From the NCBI RefSeq assembly GCF_018131015.1, contig NZ_JAFCJJ010000004.1, positions 310,001-374,000 on the forward strand: 64,000 nt of DNA. The letters run 5' to 3'. Numbering within the stretch: the first letter of the stretch is position 1; every line of letters begins with the position of its first letter. Below, piece by piece: positions 17,219 through 25,945 of this stretch. Both the position numbers and the translations under genes were made by a program. Origin of the DNA: Bradyrhizobium diazoefficiens. GTDB lineage: Bacteria; Pseudomonadota; Alphaproteobacteria; Rhizobiales; Xanthobacteraceae. The notes under the pieces were generated by a model that was not told the origin of the DNA, ran no database searches, and worked only from the letters and a program-made list of their open reading frames with translations.

Positions 17219-19267
17219 TTGCTTCGCGTGCTCAATCAGGCGCTCAACCATCTCGAAGAATGGTTGATCGCGACGCTCATCGCGGCTGCGACCGGCTTGA
17301 TCTTCATCGCCGTGCTGCACCGTTACGGCGCCGGCGAATCGATCGCGCTCTCCAGATGGGCCGCCGCCCACGGGATGACCTGGCTCGCGACGCTGGCGAT
17401 GGCGGTGTTCACCTTCCTGTCCGAGCTCGACCTGTCCTGGGCGCAGGAACTCTGCATCTACATGTTCATCTGGATGGCGAAGTTCGGCGCCGCCTATGGC
17501 GTGCGCACCGGCATCCATGTCGGCGTCGACCTGCTCGTCAATCGCCTGCCCGAACATTCGCGCAAGCAAGTGATCATTTTCGCGCTGCTCTGCGGCGCCA
17601 TCTTCACCGGCATGATCGCCGCCTTCGGCGTCTCCTTCGTCGGCGAGATGTTCCACACCGGGCAGCAGTCCAACGACCTCGAGGCGCCGATGTGGATCGT
17701 CTATCTGGCGATCCCGGTCGGCTCCGGCCTGATGTGCTTCCGCTTCCTCCAGGTCATCTGGTTCTATTACTGGACCGGCGAGCTGCCGCACCATGACGAG
17801 ACCCATGTCGAGGGCGTCGAGACGGATGTTTCGCCGGCGCTGCACCCGCAGCCCGCCGGCGCCGCAACCAAAGCCGCAGCAAGAAAAGTGTCGCCGCTCG
17901 GCGTGATCCTGATCCTCGCGCCGGTCCTGATCTTCGCAATCTGCCTTGCTGAAAAATTCGGCGTCCTCGCGATGCCGCAGTCGCTCCGCGCGGCGACGGT
18001 GTTCACGCTCCTGATTGCCCTGATGCTGACCGGCATCCCGGTCTCGATCGCGCTCGGCCTCACCGTGATGACGTTCCTGTTCACGTTGACGACGGTGCCG
18101 ATCGAAGCGGTCTCGATGAAGCTCTTCACGGGCATCGAGAGCTTCGAGATCATGGCGATCCCGTTCTTCATCCTCGCCGGAAACTTCCTCACCCATGGCG
18201 GCGTGGCGCGCCGCATGATCAATTTTGCGACCTCGCTGATCGGGCATTGGCACGGCGGCCTCGGCCTCGCCGGCATCGTCGCCTGCGCCATGTTCGCGCT
18301 GGTCTGCGGTTCGAGCGTGGCAACGGTGGCCGCGATCGGAGCGATCGTGCTGCCGGAGATGGTCCGGCACGGCTACCCGATGCGATTCGGCGCCGGCATC
18401 ATCACGGTTGCCGGCTCGCTCGGCATCCTGATGCTGCCCTCGATCCCGAAGATCGTGTACGCGGTCTCGACCAATACGTCGATCGGCGCGTTGTTCGTCG
18501 CCGGCCTTCTGCCCGGCATCCTGCTCACGACCATGCTCTGCATCGTGACCTGGTGGCTGGCCCGCAAGCGTGACTATCCACGTATGCCGAAGGCGAGCTG
18601 GGGCGAGACCGTCCGCACCTTCCGCGAGAGCGTCTGGGGATTGATGCTGGTCGTCATCATCATCGGCGGCATCTACAGCGGCCTGTTCACCGCCACCGAG
18701 GCGGCGGCGATGGCTGCGGTGTACTCCTTCATCATCGCGGTCTTCGTCTACAAGGCGATCGGCATGAAGGACGTGCCGCGGGTGCTGCTGCGCGCCGCCA
18801 ACACCTCTGCGATGCTGCTCTACATCGTCACCAACGCGGTGTTGTTTTCCTTCGTGCTGTCCAACGAGAACCTGCCCTCGACGCTCGCCGACTGGATCGC
18901 GGCGCAGAATCTCGGCTGGGTCGGCTTCCTGCTGCTCGTCAACGTGCTGCTGCTGCTCGCCGGCAACTTCATGGAGCCGAACTCGATCATCCTGATCATG
19001 GCGCCGATCCTGGCACCGGCGGCCAAGAAGCTCGGCATCGACCTGATCCATTTCGGCATCGTGATGGACGTCAACATGGAGGTCGGCCTCTGCCATCCGC
19101 CTGTCGGCCTCAACCTCTATGTCGCCTCCATGATAGCCCGAATGCGCATCACCGAGCTCGCGGTTGCGGTGCTGCCGTGGCTGATCACCATGCTCGGCTT
19201 CCTCGTCATCGTGACTTACTGGCCCGACCTGACGTTGTGGCTGCCGCGGGTGCTCGGCATGCTCTAG
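17219..19267 (+). CDS. TRAP transporter permease, fused small (DctQ) and large (DctM) subunits
   Basis: The protein has 682 residues with a TTG start at 17219. Residues of about 1-195 form the four-helix DctQ domain (the WAQELCIYMFIWMAKFGAAY region is typical). A linker of about 40 residues, rich in Ala, Thr and Pro, follows. From about 225 onward lies the DctM domain with some 12 hydrophobic segments, including FFILAGNFLTHGG and DVNMEVGLCHPPVGLNL. Fused QM permeases are known. The protein works with the dctP receptor as a sodium-driven acid importer. Substrate identity is inferred from family only. Confidence 0.9.
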   Translation: MLRVLNQALNHLEEWLIATLIAAATGLIFIAVLHRYGAGESIALSRWAAAHGMTWLATLAMAVFTFLSELDLSWAQELCIYMFIWMAKFGAAYGVRTGIHVGVDLLVNRLPEHSRKQVIIFALLCGAIFTGMIAAFGVSFVGEMFHTGQQSNDLEAPMWIVYLAIPVGSGLMCFRFLQVIWFYYWTGELPHHDETHVEGVETDVSPALHPQPAGAATKAAARKVSPLGVILILAPVLIFAICLAEKFGVLAMPQSLRAATVFTLLIALMLTGIPVSIALGLTVMTFLFTLTTVPIEAVSMKLFTGIESFEIMAIPFFILAGNFLTHGGVARRMINFATSLIGHWHGGLGLAGIVACAMFALVCGSSVATVAAIGAIVLPEMVRHGYPMRFGAGIITVAGSLGILMLPSIPKIVYAVSTNTSIGALFVAGLLPGILLTTMLCIVTWWLARKRDYPRMPKASWGETVRTFRESVWGLMLVVIIIGGIYSGLFTATEAAAMAAVYSFIIAVFVYKAIGMKDVPRVLLRAANTSAMLLYIVTNAVLFSFVLSNENLPSTLADWIAAQNLGWVGFLLLVNVLLLLAGNFMEPNSIILIMAPILAPAAKKLGIDLIHFGIVMDVNMEVGLCHPPVGLNLYVASMIARMRITELAVAVLPWLITMLGFLVIVTYWPDLTLWLPRVLGML

Positions 19268-19387
19268 CCCGGCGGCGGCTGGCCACAAGTAAACGCGTGG
19301 TAAAGCCGCACATTCAAATGCGGCCGCCGCGCTGGCGCGGCCTTTTACCTGTCCACCGTAGAATAGCGCCAACAACAAGGCCCTGGC

Positions 19388-20602
19388 ATGCTGTTCAACG
19401 GAATGGGAGCGGAACGGACGGCGATTTCCAATGACGTCCACATGGAGGTGGTCACCGGCCTCTATGGCACGACGACGCCGCCGATTCTCTCGGCCATCTG
19501 CCAGTCGATGGTCGGAGCGATCACGACCTTCGTCATCGGCGACATGGCAACGGCCGTGCTGACGGTTGCCGGCGTCGCGGTCGCCATGATCCGCCTCGCC
19601 GGGGTGTTCGCGTTCCGGCGCCGCCTCGTCCGGGCGCCGCAGCCTGGCCGGGCCGAGATGGAGAGCTGGGAGCGGCGCTATTTCGCCGGCAGCGTTACCA
19701 CCGCGTTCATTTTCGGAGCGTTCGCCGGCCGCGTCCTCGTGCTGGACGATGCGGTCTGCTCCGTAATGGCGATCGGTGTCGGATTCGGCTTCGGCGCCGG
19801 CACGATCTCGCGGCTGTCGCTGCGCCCGGTCGCCGCATCGCTCCATCTCGTCGCCATCGGCGTTCCCGCCGTCGTCGCCACCCTGATGCAGGGCGATCTC
19901 AAGCATGTCGGCGTCGGACTTCTCATCGCGCTGTACGTGCTCGCCAGTTTCGAAATGGTGCGCATGAGCTTCAATGCGGCGATCGGCCAGATCAGGCTGA
20001 AGCAGCAGTTCGAGCAGCTCGCCCGTCTCGATCCGATGACCGGCCTGTTCAACCGCTCGGTGCTGGCGGTGGACCTGCCCAAAATGCTCTCGGACTGCAC
20101 CGCCGGCATGGTCGCCGTCCATGCCCTCGATCTCGACCGCTTCAAGGAGGCGAACGACCGCTTCGGCCATCCTGCGGGCGATGCGCTGCTGCGAGAGGTT
20201 GCCGGACGGCTGCGGACAATCGCCGCGCAGGATGATCTCGTGATCCGGATGGGTGGCGACGAATTCATCCTGGTGCAGCGCGAACCCGAAGGGGCGGCCG
20301 GCGCCGAGGCGATGGCGCAGCATATCGTGCGCTCGATCAGTGCGCCTTATGACCTCGACGGGCAGGAGATCGAACTCGGCGTCAGCGTCGGCGTCGCCAT
20401 CGCACCCGGTGATGGAGGGGACGTCGAAGCCCTGTTGTCGCGTTCGGACAAGGCGCTGTACCGGGCCAAGGGCAACCGCGGCGGCTACGTTCTTGCCGGC
20501 GAGTTGCACCTGCCGGCCGCGGTGGTCCTGCCGGACCAGCGGATGGCCGAGCGCCGGTCGCGCGAGCCGCAACTGCCCGTCAGGCTTCGCGAGCGGGTCT
20601 AG
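19388..20602 (+). CDS. Membrane-associated diguanylate cyclase (GGDEF protein)
   Basis: The protein has 404 residues. The N-terminal half holds several hydrophobic segments (residues of about 25-200) and no recognisable sensory domain. A GGDEF domain follows: DPMTGLFNRSVL near 217-228, LDLDRFKEANDRFGH, and an intact active site G289-G290-D291-E292-F293. The product would be cyclic di-GMP. The product-inhibition site five residues before GGDEF reads AQDD instead of RxxD, so feedback control by this site is probably absent. No EAL domain is present. It is not in an obvious operon. Confidence 0.9.
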   Translation: MLFNGMGAERTAISNDVHMEVVTGLYGTTTPPILSAICQSMVGAITTFVIGDMATAVLTVAGVAVAMIRLAGVFAFRRRLVRAPQPGRAEMESWERRYFAGSVTTAFIFGAFAGRVLVLDDAVCSVMAIGVGFGFGAGTISRLSLRPVAASLHLVAIGVPAVVATLMQGDLKHVGVGLLIALYVLASFEMVRMSFNAAIGQIRLKQQFEQLARLDPMTGLFNRSVLAVDLPKMLSDCTAGMVAVHALDLDRFKEANDRFGHPAGDALLREVAGRLRTIAAQDDLVIRMGGDEFILVQREPEGAAGAEAMAQHIVRSISAPYDLDGQEIELGVSVGVAIAPGDGGDVEALLSRSDKALYRAKGNRGGYVLAGELHLPAAVVLPDQRMAERRSREPQLPVRLRERV

Positions 20603-20680
20603 CCCATCGCTTGCAGCGGTTGGACCTGCGGCCAGGATGCGCTTAGATGGCTCCAACCAGAGCAGGGAGGAGCCGGCCCA

Positions 20681-22612
20681 ATGTCCGGGATGTCCAGCAG
20701 CGAGCCGAAGGACGCAACGACGTCCGTCGTGGCACGGCACGAGGCGATGCTGAACGCGTTGCCGTTTTCCGACACGCGGGATTTCGACGATGCCGCGCGT
20801 GGCTTCCTCGGCACGATCGACAACGCCAGGATCGTCAATCCACAAGGGCGTACGGTCTGGAGCCTCGAGCCCTACGGCTTCCTGTCGTCCGAAGAGGCGC
20901 CGCCGACCGTCAATCCGAGCCTGTGGCGGCAATCGCGGCTCAACATGCATCACGGCCTGTTCGAGGTCGTGCCCGGCGTCTACCAGGTGCGCGGGCTCGA
21001 CATCGCCAACATGACGCTGGTCGAGGGCGAGCGCGGCGTCATCGTGATCGATACGCTGACCTCGATCGAAGGGGCGCGCGCCGCGCTCGATCTCTACTTC
21101 AAGCACCGCGGCCTGCGGCCGGTCGCGGCTATCATCTTCACCCACACCCATATCGATCACTGGGCAGGGGCGCGCGGCGTGCTGCAGGAGGACGCGCTCG
21201 CCAGTGCCAGCGTGCCCATTATCGCGCCGAACCTGTTCATGGAGCATGCCGTCTCCGAGAACATCATCGCGGGGCCTGCGATGCAACGCCGGGCGCAATA
21301 CCAGTTCGGGCCGTTCCTCGCCAAGGGGGCGCGAGGCCAGGTCGATTGCGGTCTCGGCAAGTCGATGGCGGCGGGGTCGGTGGCGCTGCTGCGCCCGACC
21401 GATTTGATCATGGCAACCGGCGACAGGCGGATCATCGACGGCGTCGAATTCGAATTCCAGATGGCGCCGAACAGCGAGGCGCCGGCGGAGATGCATTTCT
21501 TCATCCCGCGCTACAGACTGCTGAACCTCGCCGAGAACTGCACCCACAATTTCCACAATCTGCTGCCGTTCCGCGGCGCCGACGTGCGCGACGCGCTGGC
21601 CTGGTCAAAATATCTGGGCGAGGCCTTGCGGCTGTGGGACGGCAAGGCGGAAGCGATGTGCGGCCAGCATCACTGGCCGGTGTGGGGGCGCGAGCGCATC
21701 GGCACCATGATCCGGCAGCAGCGCGACCTCTACAAGTTCGCCCATGACCAGACCATCCGCCTGATGAACCATGGCCTCACCGCCGCCGAGATCGCCGAGA
21801 CGATCCGCCTGCCAACGAGCCTGGAAGCCGCCTGGCACGGCCGCGGCTATTACGGCCACATTCGCCACAATGTGAAGGCGATCTACCAGAAATATCTCGG
21901 CTGGTACGACGCCAATCCGGTCAACCTCGACCCGTTGCCGCCGGTCGAACAGGGCAGGAAGTATGTCGAGTACATGGGCGGCGCCGAAGCGATCCTGACG
22001 CGGGCGCGCGCGGATTTTGACAAGGGCGAATTCCGCTTCGTGGCGCAGGCGCTCGGCCATCTCGTCTTCGCCGAGCCGGACAACGCGGCGGCGCGTGCGC
22101 TATTGGCGGATACGCTCGAGCAGCTCGGCTATGCCGCGGAGAGCTCGACCTGGCGCAACGCCTATCTGTTCGGTGCGCAGGAACTGCGGCAGGGCATGCC
22201 GAAGACGCCGCCGCGTCCGCCGATGGCGCGCGAGACGCTGGCGGCCCTTCGCACCGAGCAGCTCTGGGACGTGCTCGGTATCCGCCTCAATGGCCCCAAG
22301 GCCGAAGGCAAGCACATCGTGCTGAACTGGAGCTTTTCCGACACCGGCGAGAGCTTCGTGCTCAATCTGGAGAATTGCGCGCTCACCTACACCGAGGGCG
22401 TGCAGGCGGACGGCGCCGACGCCAGCTTCACGCTGGCGCGCTCGACGCTCGACGAGGTGATCGCGAAGCTGACGAGCTTTCCGGAGGCGGTCGCCGCCGG
22501 CAAGGTCAAGCTCGCCGGCAACCCGATGCGCCTTGCCGAGCTGATGGGCCTGATGGACGAGTTTCCGCGCATGTTCGAGATCGTCGAGCCGAAGCGCGCG
22601 GAGGTGAGGTGA
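20681..22612 (+). CDS. Alkyl/aryl-sulfatase-like metallo-beta-lactamase-fold hydrolase (SdsA1 family)
   Basis: The protein has 643 residues. The zinc motif THTHIDHWAG lies near residue 150. A dimerisation domain and a C-terminal SCP2-like domain (from about 520, ending near LAELMGLMDEFPRMFEIVEP) follow, as in the SdsA1/YjcS family that cleaves primary alkyl sulfates such as dodecyl sulfate to alcohol and sulfate. Unlike secreted SdsA1, no signal peptide is visible, so it probably works in the cytoplasm. GGGAGG precedes the ATG by about 11 nt. Confidence 0.88.
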   Translation: MSGMSSSEPKDATTSVVARHEAMLNALPFSDTRDFDDAARGFLGTIDNARIVNPQGRTVWSLEPYGFLSSEEAPPTVNPSLWRQSRLNMHHGLFEVVPGVYQVRGLDIANMTLVEGERGVIVIDTLTSIEGARAALDLYFKHRGLRPVAAIIFTHTHIDHWAGARGVLQEDALASASVPIIAPNLFMEHAVSENIIAGPAMQRRAQYQFGPFLAKGARGQVDCGLGKSMAAGSVALLRPTDLIMATGDRRIIDGVEFEFQMAPNSEAPAEMHFFIPRYRLLNLAENCTHNFHNLLPFRGADVRDALAWSKYLGEALRLWDGKAEAMCGQHHWPVWGRERIGTMIRQQRDLYKFAHDQTIRLMNHGLTAAEIAETIRLPTSLEAAWHGRGYYGHIRHNVKAIYQKYLGWYDANPVNLDPLPPVEQGRKYVEYMGGAEAILTRARADFDKGEFRFVAQALGHLVFAEPDNAAARALLADTLEQLGYAAESSTWRNAYLFGAQELRQGMPKTPPRPPMARETLAALRTEQLWDVLGIRLNGPKAEGKHIVLNWSFSDTGESFVLNLENCALTYTEGVQADGADASFTLARSTLDEVIAKLTSFPEAVAAGKVKLAGNPMRLAELMGLMDEFPRMFEIVEPKRAEVR

Positions 22613-22616
22613 TCGT

Positions 22617-22760
22617 CTCGTGTCCCGGACGCGCTGCAACGCCCTTGGCGTTGCGGCACAGAGCCGGGACCCACGCGACAGGCCGCGCTCTCTCGAAAAC
22701 ATGGGCCCCGGCTCTGCAGCGCAGCGCTGAAGGAGCGCTGCACTGCGTCCGGGGCACGAG
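22617..22760. repeat. Long imperfect palindromic intergenic repeat, CTCGTGTCCCGGACGC type (copy 1)
   Basis: The 144-bp element starts CTCGTGTCCCGGACGC and ends GCGTCCGGGGCACGAG, which pair with one mismatch. Inside are nested arms, GAGCCGGGACCC against GGGCCCCGGCTC. A second member occupies 50331-50462. This is a recurring Bradyrhizobium-type intergenic element. It sits between convergent genes and may serve as a terminator. Confidence 0.7.
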
Positions 22761-22775
22761 AGGGGTGTGTTGCCC

Positions 22776-23846
22776 TTACTCCGCGCTGCTCACCAGCTTG
22801 ATCCGCGGCGTCTGGGCTTCCGTCAGGCTGCGATAGGCGGCGAGATAGTCGAGCGCCATGCGCCGCGCCGTGAAGCGCGTTTCGAACTGCTTGCGGATCG
22901 CGGCGCGGTTCAGTTGCGGCAGGCGCCCCACGACGCCGGCCGCGCTGGTGACGTCCTCGACGACGAAGCCGGTGAGGCCCTCGTCGATGATCTCCGGCAC
23001 CGAGCCGCGGTTGAAGGCGACCACCGGCGTGCCGCAGGCCATGGCCTCGATCATCACGAGGCCGAATGGCTCGGGCCAGTCGATCGGCAACAGCAAGCCG
23101 AGCGCGCCGCTCAAGAATTCCGACTTCTCGTGATCGGCGATCTCGCCGATGAACTCCACCAGCGGATTGTTCTCGATCATCGGCCGGATCAGCTCGTCAT
23201 AGTAATCCTGGTCGGCGCGATCGACCTTGGCCGCGATCTTCAGCGGAATGCCGCAACGGGTCGCGATCCGGATGGCGCGGTCGACGCCTTTCTCCGGCGC
23301 GATGCGCCCGAGAACGGCGAGATATTCCTGCTTCGCAGGGATGGGCCTCAGCAGGTTTTCGGGCAGGCCATGGTGAATGGTCGTCACCCAGTTCGCCTGC
23401 GGCACCGGGCGCCGCTGCGCGTTCGAGATCGAGATCACCGGGATCTTCGCGAAGGTCTCGAACACCGGCTGATGCTCCGGCAGGTCGAGCCTGCCATGCA
23501 GCGTGGTCAGGAACGGCGTCGGCTGCCGGTAGAACAGCGACCACGGATAATAGTCGAGATGGAAGTGGAGGAAATCGAATTCTTCGTCGTCACATTTCCG
23601 CCGCACGCGCTCCAGCATCACCATGTGCAGGGCGTTGGGATCGCGCACGGAACCGTCGAGGCGAAGTGCCCGCGGCCAGAGTGCATCGAGCTTCGCCGAC
23701 GTCTGCGAGTCGCCGCTGGCGAACAGCGTCACGTCGTGTCCAAGCGCTACCAGCTCTTCCGTCAACCAATGCACCACCCGCTCGGTGCCGCCATACAGCT
23801 TGGGTGGAACAGCCTCCGTCAACGGAGCTACCTGCGCGATGCGCAT
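22776..23846 (-). CDS. Glycosyltransferase, GT4-like (GT-B fold)
   Basis: The protein has 356 residues from the ATG at 23844-23846, chosen because GAGGAGATGGTGAG precedes it; the longer frame adds 20 hydrophilic residues. The N-terminal motif PPKLYGGTERVVHWLTEELV and the C-terminal EPFGLVMIEAMACGTPVVAF (EX7E motif) are typical of retaining GT4 enzymes. It transfers a sugar from a nucleotide donor in the cytoplasm; the acceptor is unknown. It is divergent from an ABC exporter and close to a debranching-type enzyme, so it may belong to a glucan or glycolipid function. Confidence 0.88.
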   Translation of the reverse strand: MRIAQVAPLTEAVPPKLYGGTERVVHWLTEELVALGHDVTLFASGDSQTSAKLDALWPRALRLDGSVRDPNALHMVMLERVRRKCDDEEFDFLHFHLDYYPWSLFYRQPTPFLTTLHGRLDLPEHQPVFETFAKIPVISISNAQRRPVPQANWVTTIHHGLPENLLRPIPAKQEYLAVLGRIAPEKGVDRAIRIATRCGIPLKIAAKVDRADQDYYDELIRPMIENNPLVEFIGEIADHEKSEFLSGALGLLLPIDWPEPFGLVMIEAMACGTPVVAFNRGSVPEIIDEGLTGFVVEDVTSAAGVVGRLPQLNRAAIRKQFETRFTARRMALDYLAAYRSLTEAQTPRIKLVSSAE

Positions 23847-24123
23847 CTCACCATCTCCTCTGCGATCATGATCGTTGGAATTCCCCACCAGCTCCGGCAC
23901 CGGCAATGCCAGCCAAGGGAACGTTCCCGCAGTTGCGAAGTTCCTCTCAACATACGTTACTTATTCGACACATGTGGGCAGCGTCGCGATGCTGCCATCA
24001 CCTCTTCTCAGATCGTCCGCATCCGCATGTCGTGATGGAGGAAGCGGGAACTGAGGCGTGCAGCCGATGTTCAGTCGATCAAGAAACGAGAAATTGAAAT
24101 CATCACGACGGGGTCGCAGTCAC

Positions 24124-25887
24124 ATGGATCAGCTTTCTGCATACGCGCGCAGGCCGTTTGCCTTCGTCTTGCGCTATCTGCGCCGTCGAATGGCATCACA
24201 TCTGGTGATCCTGACCGCCGTCATTGCGGCGGTTGCCTGTTCCGTGGGCACGCAGTACGGAGTGAAATCGCTGGTCGACAGCCTCTCCAGCGGAACGGTG
24301 CACAGCGGCGCTGTATGGCTGGCATTCATTTTCCTCATGTCGCTCATCGCTGCCGACAATTTCCTGTGGCGGATCGCGAGCTGGACGGCGAGCTTCACCT
24401 TCGTTCGCGTCACCGGCGATCTTCGCCGCGACATTTTTCGGCATTTGACGGGACACGCGCCGAGCTATTTCTCGGACCGCATGCCGGGCATGCTGTCGAG
24501 CCGCATCACCGCCACGTCGAATGCGGTGTTCACGGTCGAGAACATGTTCGTATGGAACGTGTTGCCGCCATGCATCGCCACAATTGCGGCAATCATGCTG
24601 ATTGGAACCGTGAGCCCCTATATGGCAGCGGGCCTGATCGTGATTGCCGGCGGCATGGTGATCGCCATGTTCCGCCTCGCTGCCGCGGGCAAGCCGCTGC
24701 ACGACGATTTCGCCGACAAGGCGGCTGTCGTCGACGGCGAGATGATCGACGTCATCAGCAACATGCCGCTGGTCCGCGCCTTCTGCGGCATCGGCCACGA
24801 GCACGAGCGGTTCGATGCCACCGTGAACCGGGAACTCAACGCGCGCAGCCGCAGCCTGCGCTACTTGGAGAAGCTGCGGCTCACTCACGCCGGCGTGACC
24901 GTGGTCCTGACCGTGACCCTAATGGCCTGGGCCATCACGCTCTGGCAGAAGGGCGAGGCGACCACCGGTGATGTGGTGCTGGTCTGCACCCTCGGCCTCT
25001 CCATCCTGAACGCAACGCGCGACCTCGCGGTCGCGCTGGTCGACGTCACCCAGCACGTCGCACGCCTGACCGAGGCGATCGCCACGCTGCTGGTGCCGCA
25101 TGAGCTGCGCGATCACCCCGAGGCCGAGCCGCTGGTGAAGCGCGGTGCGGCGATTGCCTTCAACAATGTTAGCTTCGGCTATCCCGGCAGCCCCAGGATC
25201 TTCGAGCGCTTCAGCCTGCGGCTGCAGCCCGGCCAGCGCGTCGGCCTGGTCGGTCAGTCCGGCGGGGGCAAGTCGACCCTGTTCACGCTCCTGCAGCGCT
25301 TCTACGATGCCGATGAAGGCAGCATCACCATCGACGGGCAGGATGTCGCCATGGTGACGCAGCAGAGCCTGCGCGAGGCGATCTCGGTGGTGCCGCAGGA
25401 CATTTCGTTGTTTCACCGCTCCATTCGCGAGAACATCCGCTACGGCCGGCCCAATGCCACCGACGACGAGGTGCTGCGCGCGGCGATCGCGGCGCGCTGC
25501 GATTTCGTCGAGAGCCTGCCGGACGGTCTCGACACCATGGTCGGCGACCGCGGCGTGAAGATGTCGGGCGGCCAGCGCCAGCGCATCGCGATCGCGCGCG
25601 CCTTCCTCAAGGATGCGCCGATCCTGCTGCTCGACGAGGCCACCGCCGCGCTCGACAGCGAGGCGGAGGAGGCGATCCGCGAGGCGCTGTCGCGCCTGAT
25701 GCGCGGCCGCACCGTGATCGCGATCGCCCACCGGCTCGCGACGCTGCGCAATTTCGACCGCGTGGTCGTGCTCAAGGCCGGCAAGATCATCGAGGACGGC
25801 GCGCCGGACCGCCTGATGCAGTCCCACGGGCCCTACCGCGAGCTGGTCACCCAGGAGATGAGCCGGCTGGCGAAGTTCGCGGCGTAA
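24124..25887 (+). CDS. ABC transporter, fused permease and ATPase (MsbA/exporter type)
   Basis: The protein has about 587 residues from the ATG at 24124, which starts directly before the membrane domain. Upstream in-frame starts at 24058 (GTG) and 24067 add a basic tail. Six membrane helices occupy roughly residues 20-300. The ATPase domain has Walker A GQSGGGKST, signature MSGGQRQRIAIAR and Walker B ILLLDEATAALD with an H-loop AHRLATL. It is a homodimeric exporter half-transporter. Location beside glycan genes suggests a lipid-linked sugar or glucan cargo, but this cannot be shown from sequence. Confidence 0.88.
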   Translation: MDQLSAYARRPFAFVLRYLRRRMASHLVILTAVIAAVACSVGTQYGVKSLVDSLSSGTVHSGAVWLAFIFLMSLIAADNFLWRIASWTASFTFVRVTGDLRRDIFRHLTGHAPSYFSDRMPGMLSSRITATSNAVFTVENMFVWNVLPPCIATIAAIMLIGTVSPYMAAGLIVIAGGMVIAMFRLAAAGKPLHDDFADKAAVVDGEMIDVISNMPLVRAFCGIGHEHERFDATVNRELNARSRSLRYLEKLRLTHAGVTVVLTVTLMAWAITLWQKGEATTGDVVLVCTLGLSILNATRDLAVALVDVTQHVARLTEAIATLLVPHELRDHPEAEPLVKRGAAIAFNNVSFGYPGSPRIFERFSLRLQPGQRVGLVGQSGGGKSTLFTLLQRFYDADEGSITIDGQDVAMVTQQSLREAISVVPQDISLFHRSIRENIRYGRPNATDDEVLRAAIAARCDFVESLPDGLDTMVGDRGVKMSGGQRQRIAIARAFLKDAPILLLDEATAALDSEAEEAIREALSRLMRGRTVIAIAHRLATLRNFDRVVVLKAGKIIEDGAPDRLMQSHGPYRELVTQEMSRLAKFAA

Positions 25888-25945
25888 ATCCGGCAGTTGC
25901 GTTGGCGTTGGTCGCGTTACGAAACATGACGCAGGGGAGCAGCTC

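Noticed and set aside
17129..21556. Open frame of 1475 codons on the minus strand
   Set aside because: It is antisense to dctQM, the cyclase and the sulfatase-like gene. Its translation is rich in Arg, His, Asp and Glu without domains, which is typical of GC-rich shadow frames.
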